Shown one piece after another: positions 8,748 to 16,844 of a DNA stretch of 34,412 nt; the first letter of the stretch is position 1, and each line of letters begins with the position of its first letter. Under the pieces are notes generated by a model that made no database searches, was not told where the DNA came from, and saw only the letters and a list, made by a program, of their open reading frames with translations. Source of the stretch: Lachnospiraceae bacterium (GTDB lineage Bacteria > Bacillota > Clostridia > Lachnospirales > Lachnospiraceae). The position numbers were made by a program, and so were the translations under genes. Location: contig JAFVDW010000024.1 in the NCBI GenBank assembly GCA_017478245.1, forward strand, positions 1 to 34,412. Reading direction: 5' to 3'.

Positions 8748-9254
8748 ATGTCAGAGGGTATAGTTCATATTTATGCGGGTGATGGCCGGGGAAAAACACA
8801 AGCGGCTATCGGAAGAGCGGTGCAAGCTGCTGCCATGGGGAAAAATGTGGTTGGCATCCAGTTCCTGAAGGGGAAGGGAGTCGAAAATACAGAGTTTCTT
8901 CGGAGGTTAGAGCCGGAGATTAAGATTTTCTGTTTTGAAAAGTCAGAGGAAAATTATATTCAGCTTCCTGAGGAGAAGAAACAGGATGAAATAAGAAACA
9001 TTCGAAATGGAATTGGTTTTGCACAGAAGGTTTTGGCAACGGGGGAGTGTGATCTTTTGGTTTTGGATGAAGTGTTGGGGCTGGTCGAACAAGAGATCAT
9101 TACGGTGGATGAGCTGAAAGAGCTTTTGGAGAATCGGGGTTCGACAGATGTGATCCTGACCGGGATCAAGTTGGATGATGAAATTTGTTTCCTTGCAAAT
9201 GAGGTTTCCAAAATAGAAACTGTAAAATTCAAGGTCTGGGAATATGACCGTTGA
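8748..9254 (+). CDS. cobO: Cob(I)yrinic acid a,c-diamide adenosyltransferase (CobA/CobO/BtuR type)
   Basis: Transfers the adenosyl group of ATP to the cobalt of reduced corrinoids, making coenzyme B12 forms. The 168-residue length is close to the family norm. The N-terminus has the diagnostic P-loop IYAGDGRGKTQAAIGRA (residues about 8-24), followed by VGIQFLKGK and the Walker-B-like LLVLDEVLG at about 105. No cobalamin riboswitch or other cob gene is adjacent, so it likely serves salvage. Its stop codon overlaps the -35 element of the dapA promoter. Confidence 0.9.
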   Translation: MSEGIVHIYAGDGRGKTQAAIGRAVQAAAMGKNVVGIQFLKGKGVENTEFLRRLEPEIKIFCFEKSEENYIQLPEEKKQDEIRNIRNGIGFAQKVLATGECDLLVLDEVLGLVEQEIITVDELKELLENRGSTDVILTGIKLDDEICFLANEVSKIETVKFKVWEYDR

Positions 9255-9279
9255 CAAGCATAGTGATAAGTGATATTAT
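9251..9279 (+). promoter_or_regulatory. Sigma-A promoter of the dapA operon
   Basis: Consensus TTGACA (9251-9256), 17-base spacer, TATTAT (9274-9279). Predicted start is near 9286, ten bases before the riboswitch P1 stem. Confidence 0.8.
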
Positions 9280-9295
9280 ACAGAGGAATTGAGAA

Positions 9296-9467
9296 GATAG
9301 AGGTTGCGTTTTTCAAGAGTATTTCGGCTGATGCAGCAGGTGCAGATGAGGCAGAGGGAAAGGGAAAAACGCCGAAAGATGATATTTCCTGTAAATTGAT
9401 TCTTGGGCATACGATTAAGAGTCGTATGACTGTCATCTAAGCGTAGGACGCAGGATGGGGCGCTATC
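9296..9467 (+). ncRNA. Lysine riboswitch (L box) aptamer
   Basis: The 172-base segment carries the L-box landmarks in order. GATAG at 9296-9300 opens P1 and is followed by AGGTTGCG. Then come the AAGAGTA word, the GAAAGGGAA..ACGCCGAAAG core (about 9358-9380), the CTTGGGC stretch, and a hairpin ATACGA/TCGTAT leading to GACTGTCATC (about 9428-9437). GGGGCGCTATC closes P1 at 9463-9467. It lies between a strong promoter and a terminator directly upstream of dapA, exactly where lysine feedback is expected. Known L boxes promote termination when lysine binds. Confidence 0.93.
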
Positions 9468-9490
9468 GACAGAGTATCACTTGGATATTT

Positions 9491-9518
9491 CCGCCGACGC
9501 GTATCGTCGGCGGTTTTT
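9491..9518 (+). terminator. Riboswitch-controlled intrinsic terminator
   Basis: CCGCCGACG (9491-9499) pairs perfectly with CGTCGGCGG (9505-9513) around a CGTAT loop, followed by TTTTT. It lies 24 bases after the lysine aptamer and 60 bases before the dapA ATG, so it is the expression platform. Confidence 0.9.
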
Positions 9519-9577
9519 GTAATAGGAGATTTTTAAAATTTTTATTTTCAGGTCGAAGAACCGGAACGGAGGCTAAT

Positions 9578-10462
9578 ATGGCAATTTTTAAGGGCGCAGG
9601 TGTGGCGATTGTGACACCGATGAAAGAGAACGGAGATGTTGATTTCGAGCGGTTTAAGAATCTCATCGAGTTTCAGATTGAGAATGGTACGGATTCTATT
9701 ATTGTATGTGGAACTACCGGTGAGGCGTCTACCCAGACACATGAGGAGCATCTTGAGACAATCAAGTATTGTGTAGACGTGGTCGCAGGGAGGATTCCTG
9801 TCATCGCGGGTACCGGTTCTAACTGTACGGAAACAGCAGTATATTTGTCAAAAGAGGCAGAGAAAATAGGTGTAGACGGATTGCTGTTGGTGAGCCCTTA
9901 CTATAATAAAGCAACACAAAAAGGACTTTATGCGCATTTTAAAACGGTTGCGGATGCGGTACGGATTCCTATTTTATTATACAATATTCCGGGTAGAACA
10001 GGCTGTAACATTCTTCCGGAGACAATCGTAAAGCTTTGCAGAGAGGTGGAAAATATTGTAGGTGTAAAGGAAGCCAGCGGAAATATTGCACAGGTTGCCC
10101 ATTTAGCAGCACTCGGAGGAGCAGATGTGGATATCTATTCAGGAGAGGATGGGCAGATTGTTCCGATGTTGTCGCTGGGAGGCTTGGGTGTGATTTCCGT
10201 GTTATCCAATGTTGCACCCAGACAGACCCATGAAATCTGTCAGAAATTCTTCGACGGTGATGTGGAGGGAAGCCGGAGGATGCAGTTGGAGGCACTTGAT
10301 TTGATTGATGCCTTGTTCTGCGAGGTGAATCCCATTCCGGTCAAGAAGGCATTGGAGCTGATGGGAATGATCGGTGGACACTTGAGAATGCCGCTTACTG
10401 AAATGGAGCCGGCGAATGCAGAGAGATTGGAAAAAGCTATGAAAGCATATGGAATTTTGTAA
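9578..10462 (+). CDS. dapA: 4-hydroxy-tetrahydrodipicolinate synthase
   Basis: Condenses pyruvate with aspartate semialdehyde, the first committed step of lysine/diaminopimelate synthesis. I chose the ATG at 9578 because it has the SD ACGGAGG and gives the family N-terminus MAIFKGAGVAIVTPM; longer frames starting near 9455 would run through the terminator. The product is 294 residues, the usual length. Motifs: GTTGEASTQTHEEH, LLVSPYYNK with the catalytic Tyr region, YNIPGRTG, and the Schiff-base Lys in VGVKEASGN (K164). It is regulated by the lysine riboswitch upstream and is followed by dapB after 19 bases. Confidence 0.97.
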   Translation: MAIFKGAGVAIVTPMKENGDVDFERFKNLIEFQIENGTDSIIVCGTTGEASTQTHEEHLETIKYCVDVVAGRIPVIAGTGSNCTETAVYLSKEAEKIGVDGLLLVSPYYNKATQKGLYAHFKTVADAVRIPILLYNIPGRTGCNILPETIVKLCREVENIVGVKEASGNIAQVAHLAALGGADVDIYSGEDGQIVPMLSLGGLGVISVLSNVAPRQTHEICQKFFDGDVEGSRRMQLEALDLIDALFCEVNPIPVKKALELMGMIGGHLRMPLTEMEPANAERLEKAMKAYGIL

Positions 10463-10481
10463 AACATAAGAGGGCGATAAA

Positions 10482-11243
10482 ATGGTCAGAGTAATAATGC
10501 ACGGTTGTAACGGTAAAATGGGGCAGGTGATCAGCGGTCTCATTGCAAATGATAATGATGTGAAACTGGTAGCAGGAGTGGACGCATGGGATGATGGACA
10601 CAATCCCTATCCTGTCTATAAGAATATTGCAGACTGCGACGTGGAGGCGGATTGCGTCATTGATTTCTCAGTGGCTGCTGCTGTGGACGGGCTGTTGGAG
10701 TACTGTGTGGAGAAGAAGCTTTCTTGTGTACTGTGTACCACCGGTCTGAGTGAGGAACAACTGGCGAAAGTGGATGCGGCTGCGAAGAATGTAGCCATTT
10801 TGCGTTCGGCGAATATGTCTCTTGGAATCAATCTTCTGATGAAGCTTTTGCAGGATGCGGCCGGCGTGTTGGCAGAGGCGGGGTTTGATATTGAAATTGT
10901 GGAAAAACATCACAACCTGAAATTAGATGCGCCCAGCGGTACCGCGTTGGCATTGGCTGATTCCGTCAATGAAAAGCTTGATGGAGCTTACACCTATGTC
11001 TATGACAGAAGCAGCCGAAGGCAGCAAAGACCCCTTAAGGAAATTGGAATCAGCGCAGTTCGGGGAGGAACGATTGTGGGAGATCATGATGTGATATTTG
11101 CCGGTGCGGACGAGGTGCTCACATTTTCTCACACTGCATATTCTAAGGCTATCTTTGGGAAAGGCGCTGTGCAGGCAGCAAAATTTCTGGCAGGTAAAGC
11201 TGCAGGCATGTACAATATGAGCGATGTCATAAATGTGAAGTAA
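10482..11243 (+). CDS. dapB: 4-hydroxy-tetrahydrodipicolinate reductase
   Basis: NAD(P)H-dependent reductase after DapA in the diaminopimelate pathway. 253 residues. The N-terminal Rossmann motif is MHGCNGKMGQVISG (residues 5-18), then VIDFSVAAAVDGLL and CTTGLSEEQL. The catalytic segment is VEKHHNLKLDAPSGTAL (H143/H144 with the following Lys). The C-terminus carries VRGGTIVGDHDVIFAG and LTFSHTAYSK. SD GAGGGCG precedes the ATG. The stop overlaps an ATG (TAATG) of the following membrane protein gene, suggesting one transcript. Confidence 0.97.
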   Translation: MVRVIMHGCNGKMGQVISGLIANDNDVKLVAGVDAWDDGHNPYPVYKNIADCDVEADCVIDFSVAAAVDGLLEYCVEKKLSCVLCTTGLSEEQLAKVDAAAKNVAILRSANMSLGINLLMKLLQDAAGVLAEAGFDIEIVEKHHNLKLDAPSGTALALADSVNEKLDGAYTYVYDRSSRRQQRPLKEIGISAVRGGTIVGDHDVIFAGADEVLTFSHTAYSKAIFGKGAVQAAKFLAGKAAGMYNMSDVINVK

Positions 11244-11260
11244 TGTTGGGAGAAAAGGTT

Positions 11261-13210
11261 ATGAATTCGAATATCAGGAAGCAGTTCTTGAAAAGAGAAC
11301 TGCTTCCCATGTTAGTTTGTGCTCTGCTTGGATTTATTGCAATTACTATTTCATCCAAAAATTCCTTTTTATATGATTTTAATGACAGTGGAGATGTTCA
11401 AGTGTTTGTCACTACCGCCAGATGTATGCTGAGAGGTGATGTGCTGTATCGGGATGTGTTTGATGTGAAGGGACCGCTTTTGTATTTCTTCTATATAGGC
11501 GGGCTGTTGATTGACAATAGCTCTTTTTTGGGAATTTTTTTATTGGAAAGTATTTTATTTGTGATATTTACTGTATTCTGTTTTCTGATTGCGGGATTAT
11601 ATTTTGAAAACAGTGTTCTTAGAATCGTAATTGCGGCGATTTCTGCCTTTGTTGCAACCACTTGTTATGATTTTTTCGGGGGCGGGCAATGTGAGGAATT
11701 GGTTTTGCCTGTTTTGGCAGCGGCAATTTACATTGTGCTAAGATATTTTCGGCAAGAGTATCCGAAACGCATCAAATGGTTCGAGACGGTGCTGATTGGA
11801 ATCTGTACAGGCATAGTATTTTGGATCAAATATACAATGGTAGGTCTTTTTCTGGGAATTATCCTTTATATAATCTATCTCCAGATCAAAAATAAGCGGA
11901 TAAAAGATATCTGGATCTATGCAGGTGAATTTTTGGCAGGATTTCTGTTTGCATCATTTCCTGCGATAGTTTATTTTTTGGTGCATCATGCCTTTGAATA
12001 TCTGTGGGAAGTATATTTTTATGATCTGATATTTGCATATAAAACAGTGGAAGATACATCATCACATTTACTGACCAATCAGTTTTATCTGTTTTATATT
12101 GCGGTTTCGGCGCTGACAGCGTTTGCTCTCATTTATCCTGCCCTGGATGGTGAACGTCATCTGGGAAAGCAGGAAGGGCAAATGATATCACTGATGGTAG
12201 GGATGCAGGCTGTCGGCATATCAGCCGGTCGTAATTGGTATTATGTAGCTGAATGTATGAATGCCTTTGCGCCCATAGGCATGGTCGGGCTGACGTTCAC
12301 GGCAATGGACTGTAAAGACCGGGCGGGGAAGCTGTTAAAAAAGACATCGAACGCAGTGCGGACATTGCTTCGAGAAGATTTTCTCAAAGGACATTTTTAT
12401 CTGACAGTGGTTGCAGGGATTTTGCTGTTGTTGGATGTCCGGCTTTTTATTTTGCCTATTGTGGTTGTGATTGGAGCCGTGTTGTTCACAAGGCTCTTGC
12501 AGTATTTATTGAAAAATCTTTCACAGCGCAGTCTGCGCATGCTGGCGGCAAAATATATTGGGATGCTTGTTTTGGCTTATGTATGTACTTTATCTTTGGA
12601 GACTTCGAGAACGGCTATTCTTGCGGCAAAGAACAGTCCCATCGCTCTGTCGTACTTTTTCGGGTTGACTATTTTTTTGATGTTCATGGATGATTACAGT
12701 TTTTGGGGAGAAGAGATTGCATCAAGCGTCTGTAAGCTGCTGAAGCAGTGGCAGGCAGAGTATCTTAAGGCGCGTGGGGGCTTTAATCTGTTGGTGGGTG
12801 TTTTGGCAGTTTTCATGTATACGTTTTATTGTTATGCACTCTCCAAAAGCAGTCAGGACATTGGGCGTCCCTTGGAAAACCGGGCACAATATGAGCTTTG
12901 TGAATATGTCAAGAACAGTGGTGTAGACAATCCGATTGTGATTATTTATCAGGATATTGATTTTGGTTATTATTGGTTGACACAGAGCTATCCCGCCACT
13001 AAATTCTCCTGCGGGTTCAATATGAATATTCCGGAGCTTCAAGAGATGTATGAGGAATATATCGATGGGAAAAAAGCAGATTTTATCATTACCGGAAGTA
13101 GTGAAGACGCTTCCTTTTATGGTTACCAAAAGGTGTACTCGGCGAGAGATGTCTATGTAGATATCACACATTATCGTGATTTTGTTTTGTGGCAAAAAAT
13201 GGACGATTGA
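11261..13210 (+). CDS. Multi-pass membrane protein, GT-C type glycosyltransferase (putative)
   Basis: A very hydrophobic protein of about 649 residues with many transmembrane segments. Near the N-terminus it has the GT-C-like sequence FNDSGDVQVFVTTARCMLRG followed by YRDVFDVKGPLLYFFY, the acidic loop pattern of PMT/ArnT-type enzymes that use polyprenyl-phosphate sugars. The C-terminal part is a soluble extracytoplasmic domain (from about residue 545). An ATG at 11243 overlaps the dapB stop, but the ATG at 11261 has the better SD (GGGAG, 8-base spacing), so I chose it. It is followed at once by a family 2 glycosyltransferase that may supply the lipid-linked sugar. Substrate unknown. Confidence 0.7.
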   Translation: MNSNIRKQFLKRELLPMLVCALLGFIAITISSKNSFLYDFNDSGDVQVFVTTARCMLRGDVLYRDVFDVKGPLLYFFYIGGLLIDNSSFLGIFLLESILFVIFTVFCFLIAGLYFENSVLRIVIAAISAFVATTCYDFFGGGQCEELVLPVLAAAIYIVLRYFRQEYPKRIKWFETVLIGICTGIVFWIKYTMVGLFLGIILYIIYLQIKNKRIKDIWIYAGEFLAGFLFASFPAIVYFLVHHAFEYLWEVYFYDLIFAYKTVEDTSSHLLTNQFYLFYIAVSALTAFALIYPALDGERHLGKQEGQMISLMVGMQAVGISAGRNWYYVAECMNAFAPIGMVGLTFTAMDCKDRAGKLLKKTSNAVRTLLREDFLKGHFYLTVVAGILLLLDVRLFILPIVVVIGAVLFTRLLQYLLKNLSQRSLRMLAAKYIGMLVLAYVCTLSLETSRTAILAAKNSPIALSYFFGLTIFLMFMDDYSFWGEEIASSVCKLLKQWQAEYLKARGGFNLLVGVLAVFMYTFYCYALSKSSQDIGRPLENRAQYELCEYVKNSGVDNPIVIIYQDIDFGYYWLTQSYPATKFSCGFNMNIPELQEMYEEYIDGKKADFIITGSSEDASFYGYQKVYSARDVYVDITHYRDFVLWQKMDD

Positions 13211-13227
13211 TATGAAGGATGACTGGG

Positions 13228-13938
13228 ATGGATAAGTTGTATATCGTAATTCCTGCATATAATGAACAGGAAAACCTGGGAACTGTGATTGATGAATGGT
13301 ATCCCATCATAGAAAAATATCATGGAGACGGTGCCTCCCGACTGGTGATCATTGATGACGGCAGTAAAGATCGGACGCTGGAGCTTTTGAAAGAATATGC
13401 CGAAACCCGACCGTTTCTGCAACCGCTCACCAAAGAGAATGGAGGTCACGGCTCTGCGGTGCTTTTCGGGTATCATTATGCGTTAGAGCAGGGGGCTGAT
13501 TACGTCTTTCAGACGGATTCGGACGGTCAGACCCTTGTCTCTGAGTTTGATATGTTCTGGCAGGCAAGAAATGATCATGATATGGTGATTGGTTGGCGTA
13601 AGGGGCGGCAGGATGGAGTGTCCAGAGTCTTTGTGACAAGGGTATTGAAGTGGGTTGTCAGAATCTGTTTTGGTACTGCAGTGCAGGACGCGAATACTCC
13701 GTACCGGATTATGAAGGCAGAGAAACTTAAGGAGTATATTGGTTTGGTGCCGGATGACTTTTTCTTGTCCAATGTGTTGCTTACCGTAATTTTTACTAAA
13801 AGGGGCACAGTGAAATATCTTCCGATTACCTTTCGCCCGCGTCAAGGCGGAGCCAATTCCATCAATATGAAAAAAATTATCCGGGTGGGATGGCAGGCAT
13901 TAAAGGATTTTAAGAAAATAAATAGACTGCTTGGATAG
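13228..13938 (+). CDS. Glycosyltransferase family 2 (DPM1-like)
   Basis: A GT-A fold transferase of about 236 residues. The N-terminus is YIVIPAYNEQENLGTVI, then VIIDDGSKDRTLELL, GHGSAVLFGYHYAL and the metal-site QTDSDGQT; later come DANTPYRIMK and FRPRQGGANSINMKK. The layout matches dolichyl/polyprenyl-phosphate sugar synthases without a C-terminal membrane region. An in-frame ATG at 13219 has AAGG directly against it; the ATG at 13228 has proper spacing, so I prefer it. The upstream GT-C-like gene is a natural partner: this enzyme would charge polyprenyl phosphate and the membrane enzyme would use it (inference). Confidence 0.85.
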   Translation: MDKLYIVIPAYNEQENLGTVIDEWYPIIEKYHGDGASRLVIIDDGSKDRTLELLKEYAETRPFLQPLTKENGGHGSAVLFGYHYALEQGADYVFQTDSDGQTLVSEFDMFWQARNDHDMVIGWRKGRQDGVSRVFVTRVLKWVVRICFGTAVQDANTPYRIMKAEKLKEYIGLVPDDFFLSNVLLTVIFTKRGTVKYLPITFRPRQGGANSINMKKIIRVGWQALKDFKKINRLLG

Positions 13939-13949
13939 ATATGGGATAA

Positions 13950-13992
13950 CATGAAAAAGAGGAATGCCCGCCGTGCACTCCTCTTTTTCATG
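13950..13992. terminator. Bidirectional intrinsic terminator
   Basis: Perfect 14-bp stem CATGAAAAAGAGGA / TCCTCTTTTTCATG (13950-13963 and 13979-13992) with a 15-base loop. A and T runs within the stem serve both strands. It separates the dap/glycosyltransferase operon from the convergent lipoprotein gene. Confidence 0.8.
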
Positions 13993-13996
13993 TGAA

Positions 13997-14527
13997 TTAT
14001 TGATTTGTAGTGGTGCTGCTGGTTTCTCCGTTTGTGCGCTCGCCGCCTAACAGATCATCGGTCAGATTGGATACTCCATCTGCTGCATCATCTACGATAT
14101 TGCTGATAGCATTACCGGTATCGTCTAAAAGAGAGGTGTTATCTGTGCCGTCTGCACCACCCATGTCGGTCACACCATTATTGGTATTAACGTCATTAAA
14201 GTCATCCATGCTGCTACCGTTCGTGGCATTGTCACCATTGGTGGTGTTGTCACCATTGGTGGTGTTGTTGCCATTGGTGGTGTTGCTGCCATTGGTGGTG
14301 TTGTTACCATTTGTGGTATTGTTGCCATTCGTGGTGTTATCGGTAGTTGCACCATTGTTTGTATAGTCTGTACCGGTTTCTGTCCGGGCATCAGTTCCGG
14401 CCATGCTGCCGGAATTGCTGCCATTGTTATTGTCGCTTGCACATGCTGTGGTCAGGCACAGGAATGCAAGGACAAGCGTGAGTGCGAGAATTTTTTTGCT
14501 TCCTCTTTGAAAAAATTTTGCTTTCAT
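13997..14527 (-). CDS. Asn/Thr/Gly-repeat lipoprotein
   Basis: A secreted lipoprotein of 176 residues. The ATG at 14527 has GGAGG five bases upstream; an earlier in-frame ATG at 14539 overlaps that SD. The signal peptide has basic residues, a hydrophobic core (ILALTLVLAFLCL) and lipobox LTTAC with Cys29. The mature part is low-complexity: about seven copies of a hexapeptide xNTTNG, then an acidic tail with DDLLGG. No catalytic domain is visible. It probably decorates the outer face of the membrane; function unknown. Confidence 0.8.
   Translation of the reverse strand: MKAKFFQRGSKKILALTLVLAFLCLTTACASDNNNGSNSGSMAGTDARTETGTDYTNNGATTDNTTNGNNTTNGNNTTNGSNTTNGNNTTNGDNTTNGDNATNGSSMDDFNDVNTNNGVTDMGGADGTDNTSLLDDTGNAISNIVDDAADGVSNLTDDLLGGERTNGETSSTTTNQ
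14223..14348 (-). repeat. 18-bp minisatellite within the lipoprotein gene
   Basis: About seven tandem 18-bp units (plus strand GTGGTGTTGTCACCATTG and variants), the last imperfect. The units are in frame and each encodes one xNTTNG hexapeptide. Length variation would keep the frame. Confidence 0.85.
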
Positions 14528-14739
14528 AATATCCTCCATTCTTTACAGAGCCTCATATTTGTGGCTTGATGTTAGTATGCTGCGAAAATATCATTTTATT
14601 CATTGTACAGGTAAAAATTTAATAGAATTTTTGTGTGGGATTTGGTTAAAGTTGAGGAAAAAGAAGATAGTATTTCAGAAAATTCTGTAGTAGAATGTAA
14701 AACGATAAATAATTCAAAAAATATGATAGAGGTAAATTC

Positions 14740-15531
14740 ATGGAATTTCGACCTTGTATTGATATTCACAATGGAAAAGTAAAGCAAATAGTAGGTGGCA
14801 GTCTCAGAGATCAAAATGATAGTGCCCAGGAGAATTTTGTTGCCGGACAGGACGCGGCATTTTACGCAAGGCTGTATCGGGATGCGGGAATTCGAGGCGG
14901 ACATGTAATCTTACTGAATGGCGCTGACAGCTCTTATTATGAAGCCACCAGACAGCAGGCAATGCAAGCGCTTCAGACCTATCCGGGCGGACTGCAGATT
15001 GGCGGAGGTATTACGCCGGATAATGCAAAGCAATATTTACAGGCAGGAGCTTCTCATGTAATTGTGACCTCTTATGTTTTTAGAGAGGGCAAAATTCATT
15101 ATGAACGATTAAAGGAGCTTGTGCAGGCTGTCGGAAGAGAGCATCTTGTGTTGGATGTCAGTTGCAGAAAGGTAGGAGACACCTATCAAGTCGTTACAGA
15201 CCGTTGGCAGAAGCTCACAGAGGAGCAAATGGATCTTTCCCTTTTGGCACGTCTGGCAGAATATTGTGATGAATTTTTGATACATGCTGTGGATGTAGAA
15301 GGAAAGGCGGAAGGCATTGAGAGGGAACTGGTGGAGGTTCTGGGAAAATGGGAGGGAAATCCCATTACCTATGCCGGTGGTGTACACAGCTATGAGGATA
15401 TATATGCAATAAAGGAATTGGGTAAAAATGCTTTAAATGTGACGATTGGCAGTGCCCTAAAGCTTTTTGGCGGGAAGCTTGCATGGGAGAAAGTACTGGA
15501 AATCTGTGAATCCTGTTACTCCTGTGAATGA
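14740..15531 (+). CDS. hisA: ProFAR isomerase, eukaryotic-type HisA (HIS6-like)
   Basis: Isomerises phosphoribosylformimino-AICAR-phosphoribosyl in histidine synthesis. The 263-residue sequence starts EFRPCIDIHNGKVKQIVGGSL (catalytic Asp8 in CIDIHNGK). It has LQIGGGITPDNAKQYLQAGASHVIVTS in the middle, the Cys/Arg-containing LDVSCRK, and YAGGVHSYEDI with TIGSALKLFGG in the second phosphate-binding half. These words match the eukaryotic-type HisA branch rather than the standard bacterial one. No other his gene is adjacent. SD AGAGG precedes the ATG by a suitable distance. Confidence 0.85.
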   Translation: MEFRPCIDIHNGKVKQIVGGSLRDQNDSAQENFVAGQDAAFYARLYRDAGIRGGHVILLNGADSSYYEATRQQAMQALQTYPGGLQIGGGITPDNAKQYLQAGASHVIVTSYVFREGKIHYERLKELVQAVGREHLVLDVSCRKVGDTYQVVTDRWQKLTEEQMDLSLLARLAEYCDEFLIHAVDVEGKAEGIERELVEVLGKWEGNPITYAGGVHSYEDIYAIKELGKNALNVTIGSALKLFGGKLAWEKVLEICESCYSCE

Positions 15532-15595
15532 TGTGATAAAGCAGCCGGGTACCTGCAAAAATACTCAAAAAAGAGATGTGCATAAGGAGAAAAGG

Positions 15596-16657
15596 ATGGA
15601 GAACTTTAAGAAGAATTTAAAAAAATGGTTGAATGAAATATTTATTGATGGTTTGAGTGGTATGGCGTTGGGATTGTTTTCCACCCTGATCATAGGAACC
15701 ATCATAGCGCAGATTGGAAGTTTGATAGGCGGTGCAGCCGGAGCGTACCTGACAGCTATCAGTAATGTGGCAAAGAGCCTCACGGGAGCAGGGATTGGAG
15801 TGGGAGTTGCCTGCAAATTCAGACAGGGACCACTGGTGACGGTGTCAGCAGCGGTGACTGGAATGATCGGCGCATTTCCTACCATTCTTACCCTGGAAGC
15901 TTTTACACTGGGCAAGCCGGGTGAACCCTTGGGAGCATTTATTGCTGCAATCGTGGCGGTGGAGATGGGCAAGCTGGTAGCGGGTAAGACCAAAGTGGAT
16001 ATTATCGTAACCCCTTTTGTATGTATTTTGCTCGGTGCAGCAGTGGGATTGATTATGGGGCCTCCCATTACCAGGTTTATGAGTTGGTTGGGAGCATTGG
16101 TGAATTTCAATGTGGAAATGCACCCTGTCATCGGCGGGATCATTGTATCTGTGTTGATGGGTATTATTCTGACACTTCCCATCAGCTCCGCCGCAATCGG
16201 TGTGTCCATGAGCATCAGTGGACTTGCCGCAGGTGCGGCAACTGTGGGATGCTGCTGCAATATGGTGGGCTTTGCAGTGGCAAGCTATCGTGAAAATAAG
16301 CTTGGCGGCTTAGTGGCACAGGGAGTGGGAACTTCCATGCTTCAGGTTCCTAATATTGTGAAGAAGCCGATCATCTGGCTGCCTGCGATTTTATCCAGTG
16401 CAATTCTGGGTCCCATTGCTTCCGCAGTATTTGGGATGACCAGCACTCCGGTGGGGTCCGGTATGGGCTCGGCAGGCTTTGTGGGGCAGTTTGCAGCGTA
16501 TGGTTCTATGACAGAGGGCGGTATGAGCGCAGGGGTGGCGCTTTTGCTGATTGTAGTGATGCATTTTGTACTTCCTGCAGTACTTTCCTTTGGCATTTCC
16601 GAGTTTATGCGTAAAAAAGGTTGGATTAAGCCCGGAGATATGGCATTGAATGTTTAG
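15596..16657 (+). CDS. PTS transporter subunit IIC (PTS_EIIC_2 type)
   Basis: A 353-residue integral membrane protein with about nine or ten hydrophobic segments rich in Gly, Ala, Ile and Val. The ATG at 15596 has AAGGAGAAAAGG upstream; longer frames overlap hisA. Conserved-looking loops include LGGLVAQGVGTSMLQVPNI and FGMTSTPVGSGMGSAGFVG, typical of the IIC family annotated as a sugar transporter. No IIA or IIB component is nearby, so its phosphorylation partners or even a PTS role are uncertain. Substrate unknown. Confidence 0.75.
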   Translation: MENFKKNLKKWLNEIFIDGLSGMALGLFSTLIIGTIIAQIGSLIGGAAGAYLTAISNVAKSLTGAGIGVGVACKFRQGPLVTVSAAVTGMIGAFPTILTLEAFTLGKPGEPLGAFIAAIVAVEMGKLVAGKTKVDIIVTPFVCILLGAAVGLIMGPPITRFMSWLGALVNFNVEMHPVIGGIIVSVLMGIILTLPISSAAIGVSMSISGLAAGAATVGCCCNMVGFAVASYRENKLGGLVAQGVGTSMLQVPNIVKKPIIWLPAILSSAILGPIASAVFGMTSTPVGSGMGSAGFVGQFAAYGSMTEGGMSAGVALLLIVVMHFVLPAVLSFGISEFMRKKGWIKPGDMALNV

Positions 16658-16751
16658 TAAAAATATACAAAAAAACATCTAAATATTCAGTGTATCTTCA
16701 TTAATTATTAAGGATTTATTGGGAAAATGTTACAAAAATGTTAATATGACG

Positions 16752-16780
16752 TTGCTGTCACGAGTCACCTGTGGTAAAAT
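16752..16780 (+). promoter_or_regulatory. Promoter of the LytM-bactofilin pair
   Basis: TTGCTG (16752-16757), 17-base spacer, TAAAAT (16775-16780), with TGG before the -10 as an extended -10. It lies inside a large inverted repeat (16764-16802). Confidence 0.65.
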
Positions 16781-16802
16781 AATATAGTTTACCGGAGGTG
16801 AC
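16764..16802. repeat. 15-bp inverted repeat over -10 and SD
   Basis: GTCACCT-GT-GGTAAA and TTTACC-GG-AGGTGAC flank a 9-base centre, with only the two middle positions mismatched. The left arm covers the -10 element and the right arm covers the GGAGGTG Shine-Dalgarno. It is a good operator candidate; most of the left arm would be upstream of the transcript start, so an RNA hairpin is less likely. Confidence 0.6.
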
Positions 16803-16844
16803 TTGTTTATGCAAAAAAAATAACACAAGCGAAAGACAAACCAT

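Noticed and set aside
8685-9254. Cobalamin riboswitch upstream of the adenosyltransferase
   Set aside because: Only about 35 bases separate promoter and ATG, too short for a B12 element, and no B12-box word is visible.
9265-9440. An open frame of about 55 codons before dapA starting with GTG
   Set aside because: It coincides with the lysine riboswitch; the sequence constraints are those of the L box, and there is no SD.
9455-9577. Extended N-terminus for dapA
   Set aside because: It would translate through the riboswitch terminator; the ATG at 9578 has the SD and the family N-terminus.
14010-14366. Long antisense ORF across the lipoprotein repeats
   Set aside because: It is produced by the 18-bp repeat read on the opposite strand; signal peptide, lipobox and SD support the minus-strand gene.
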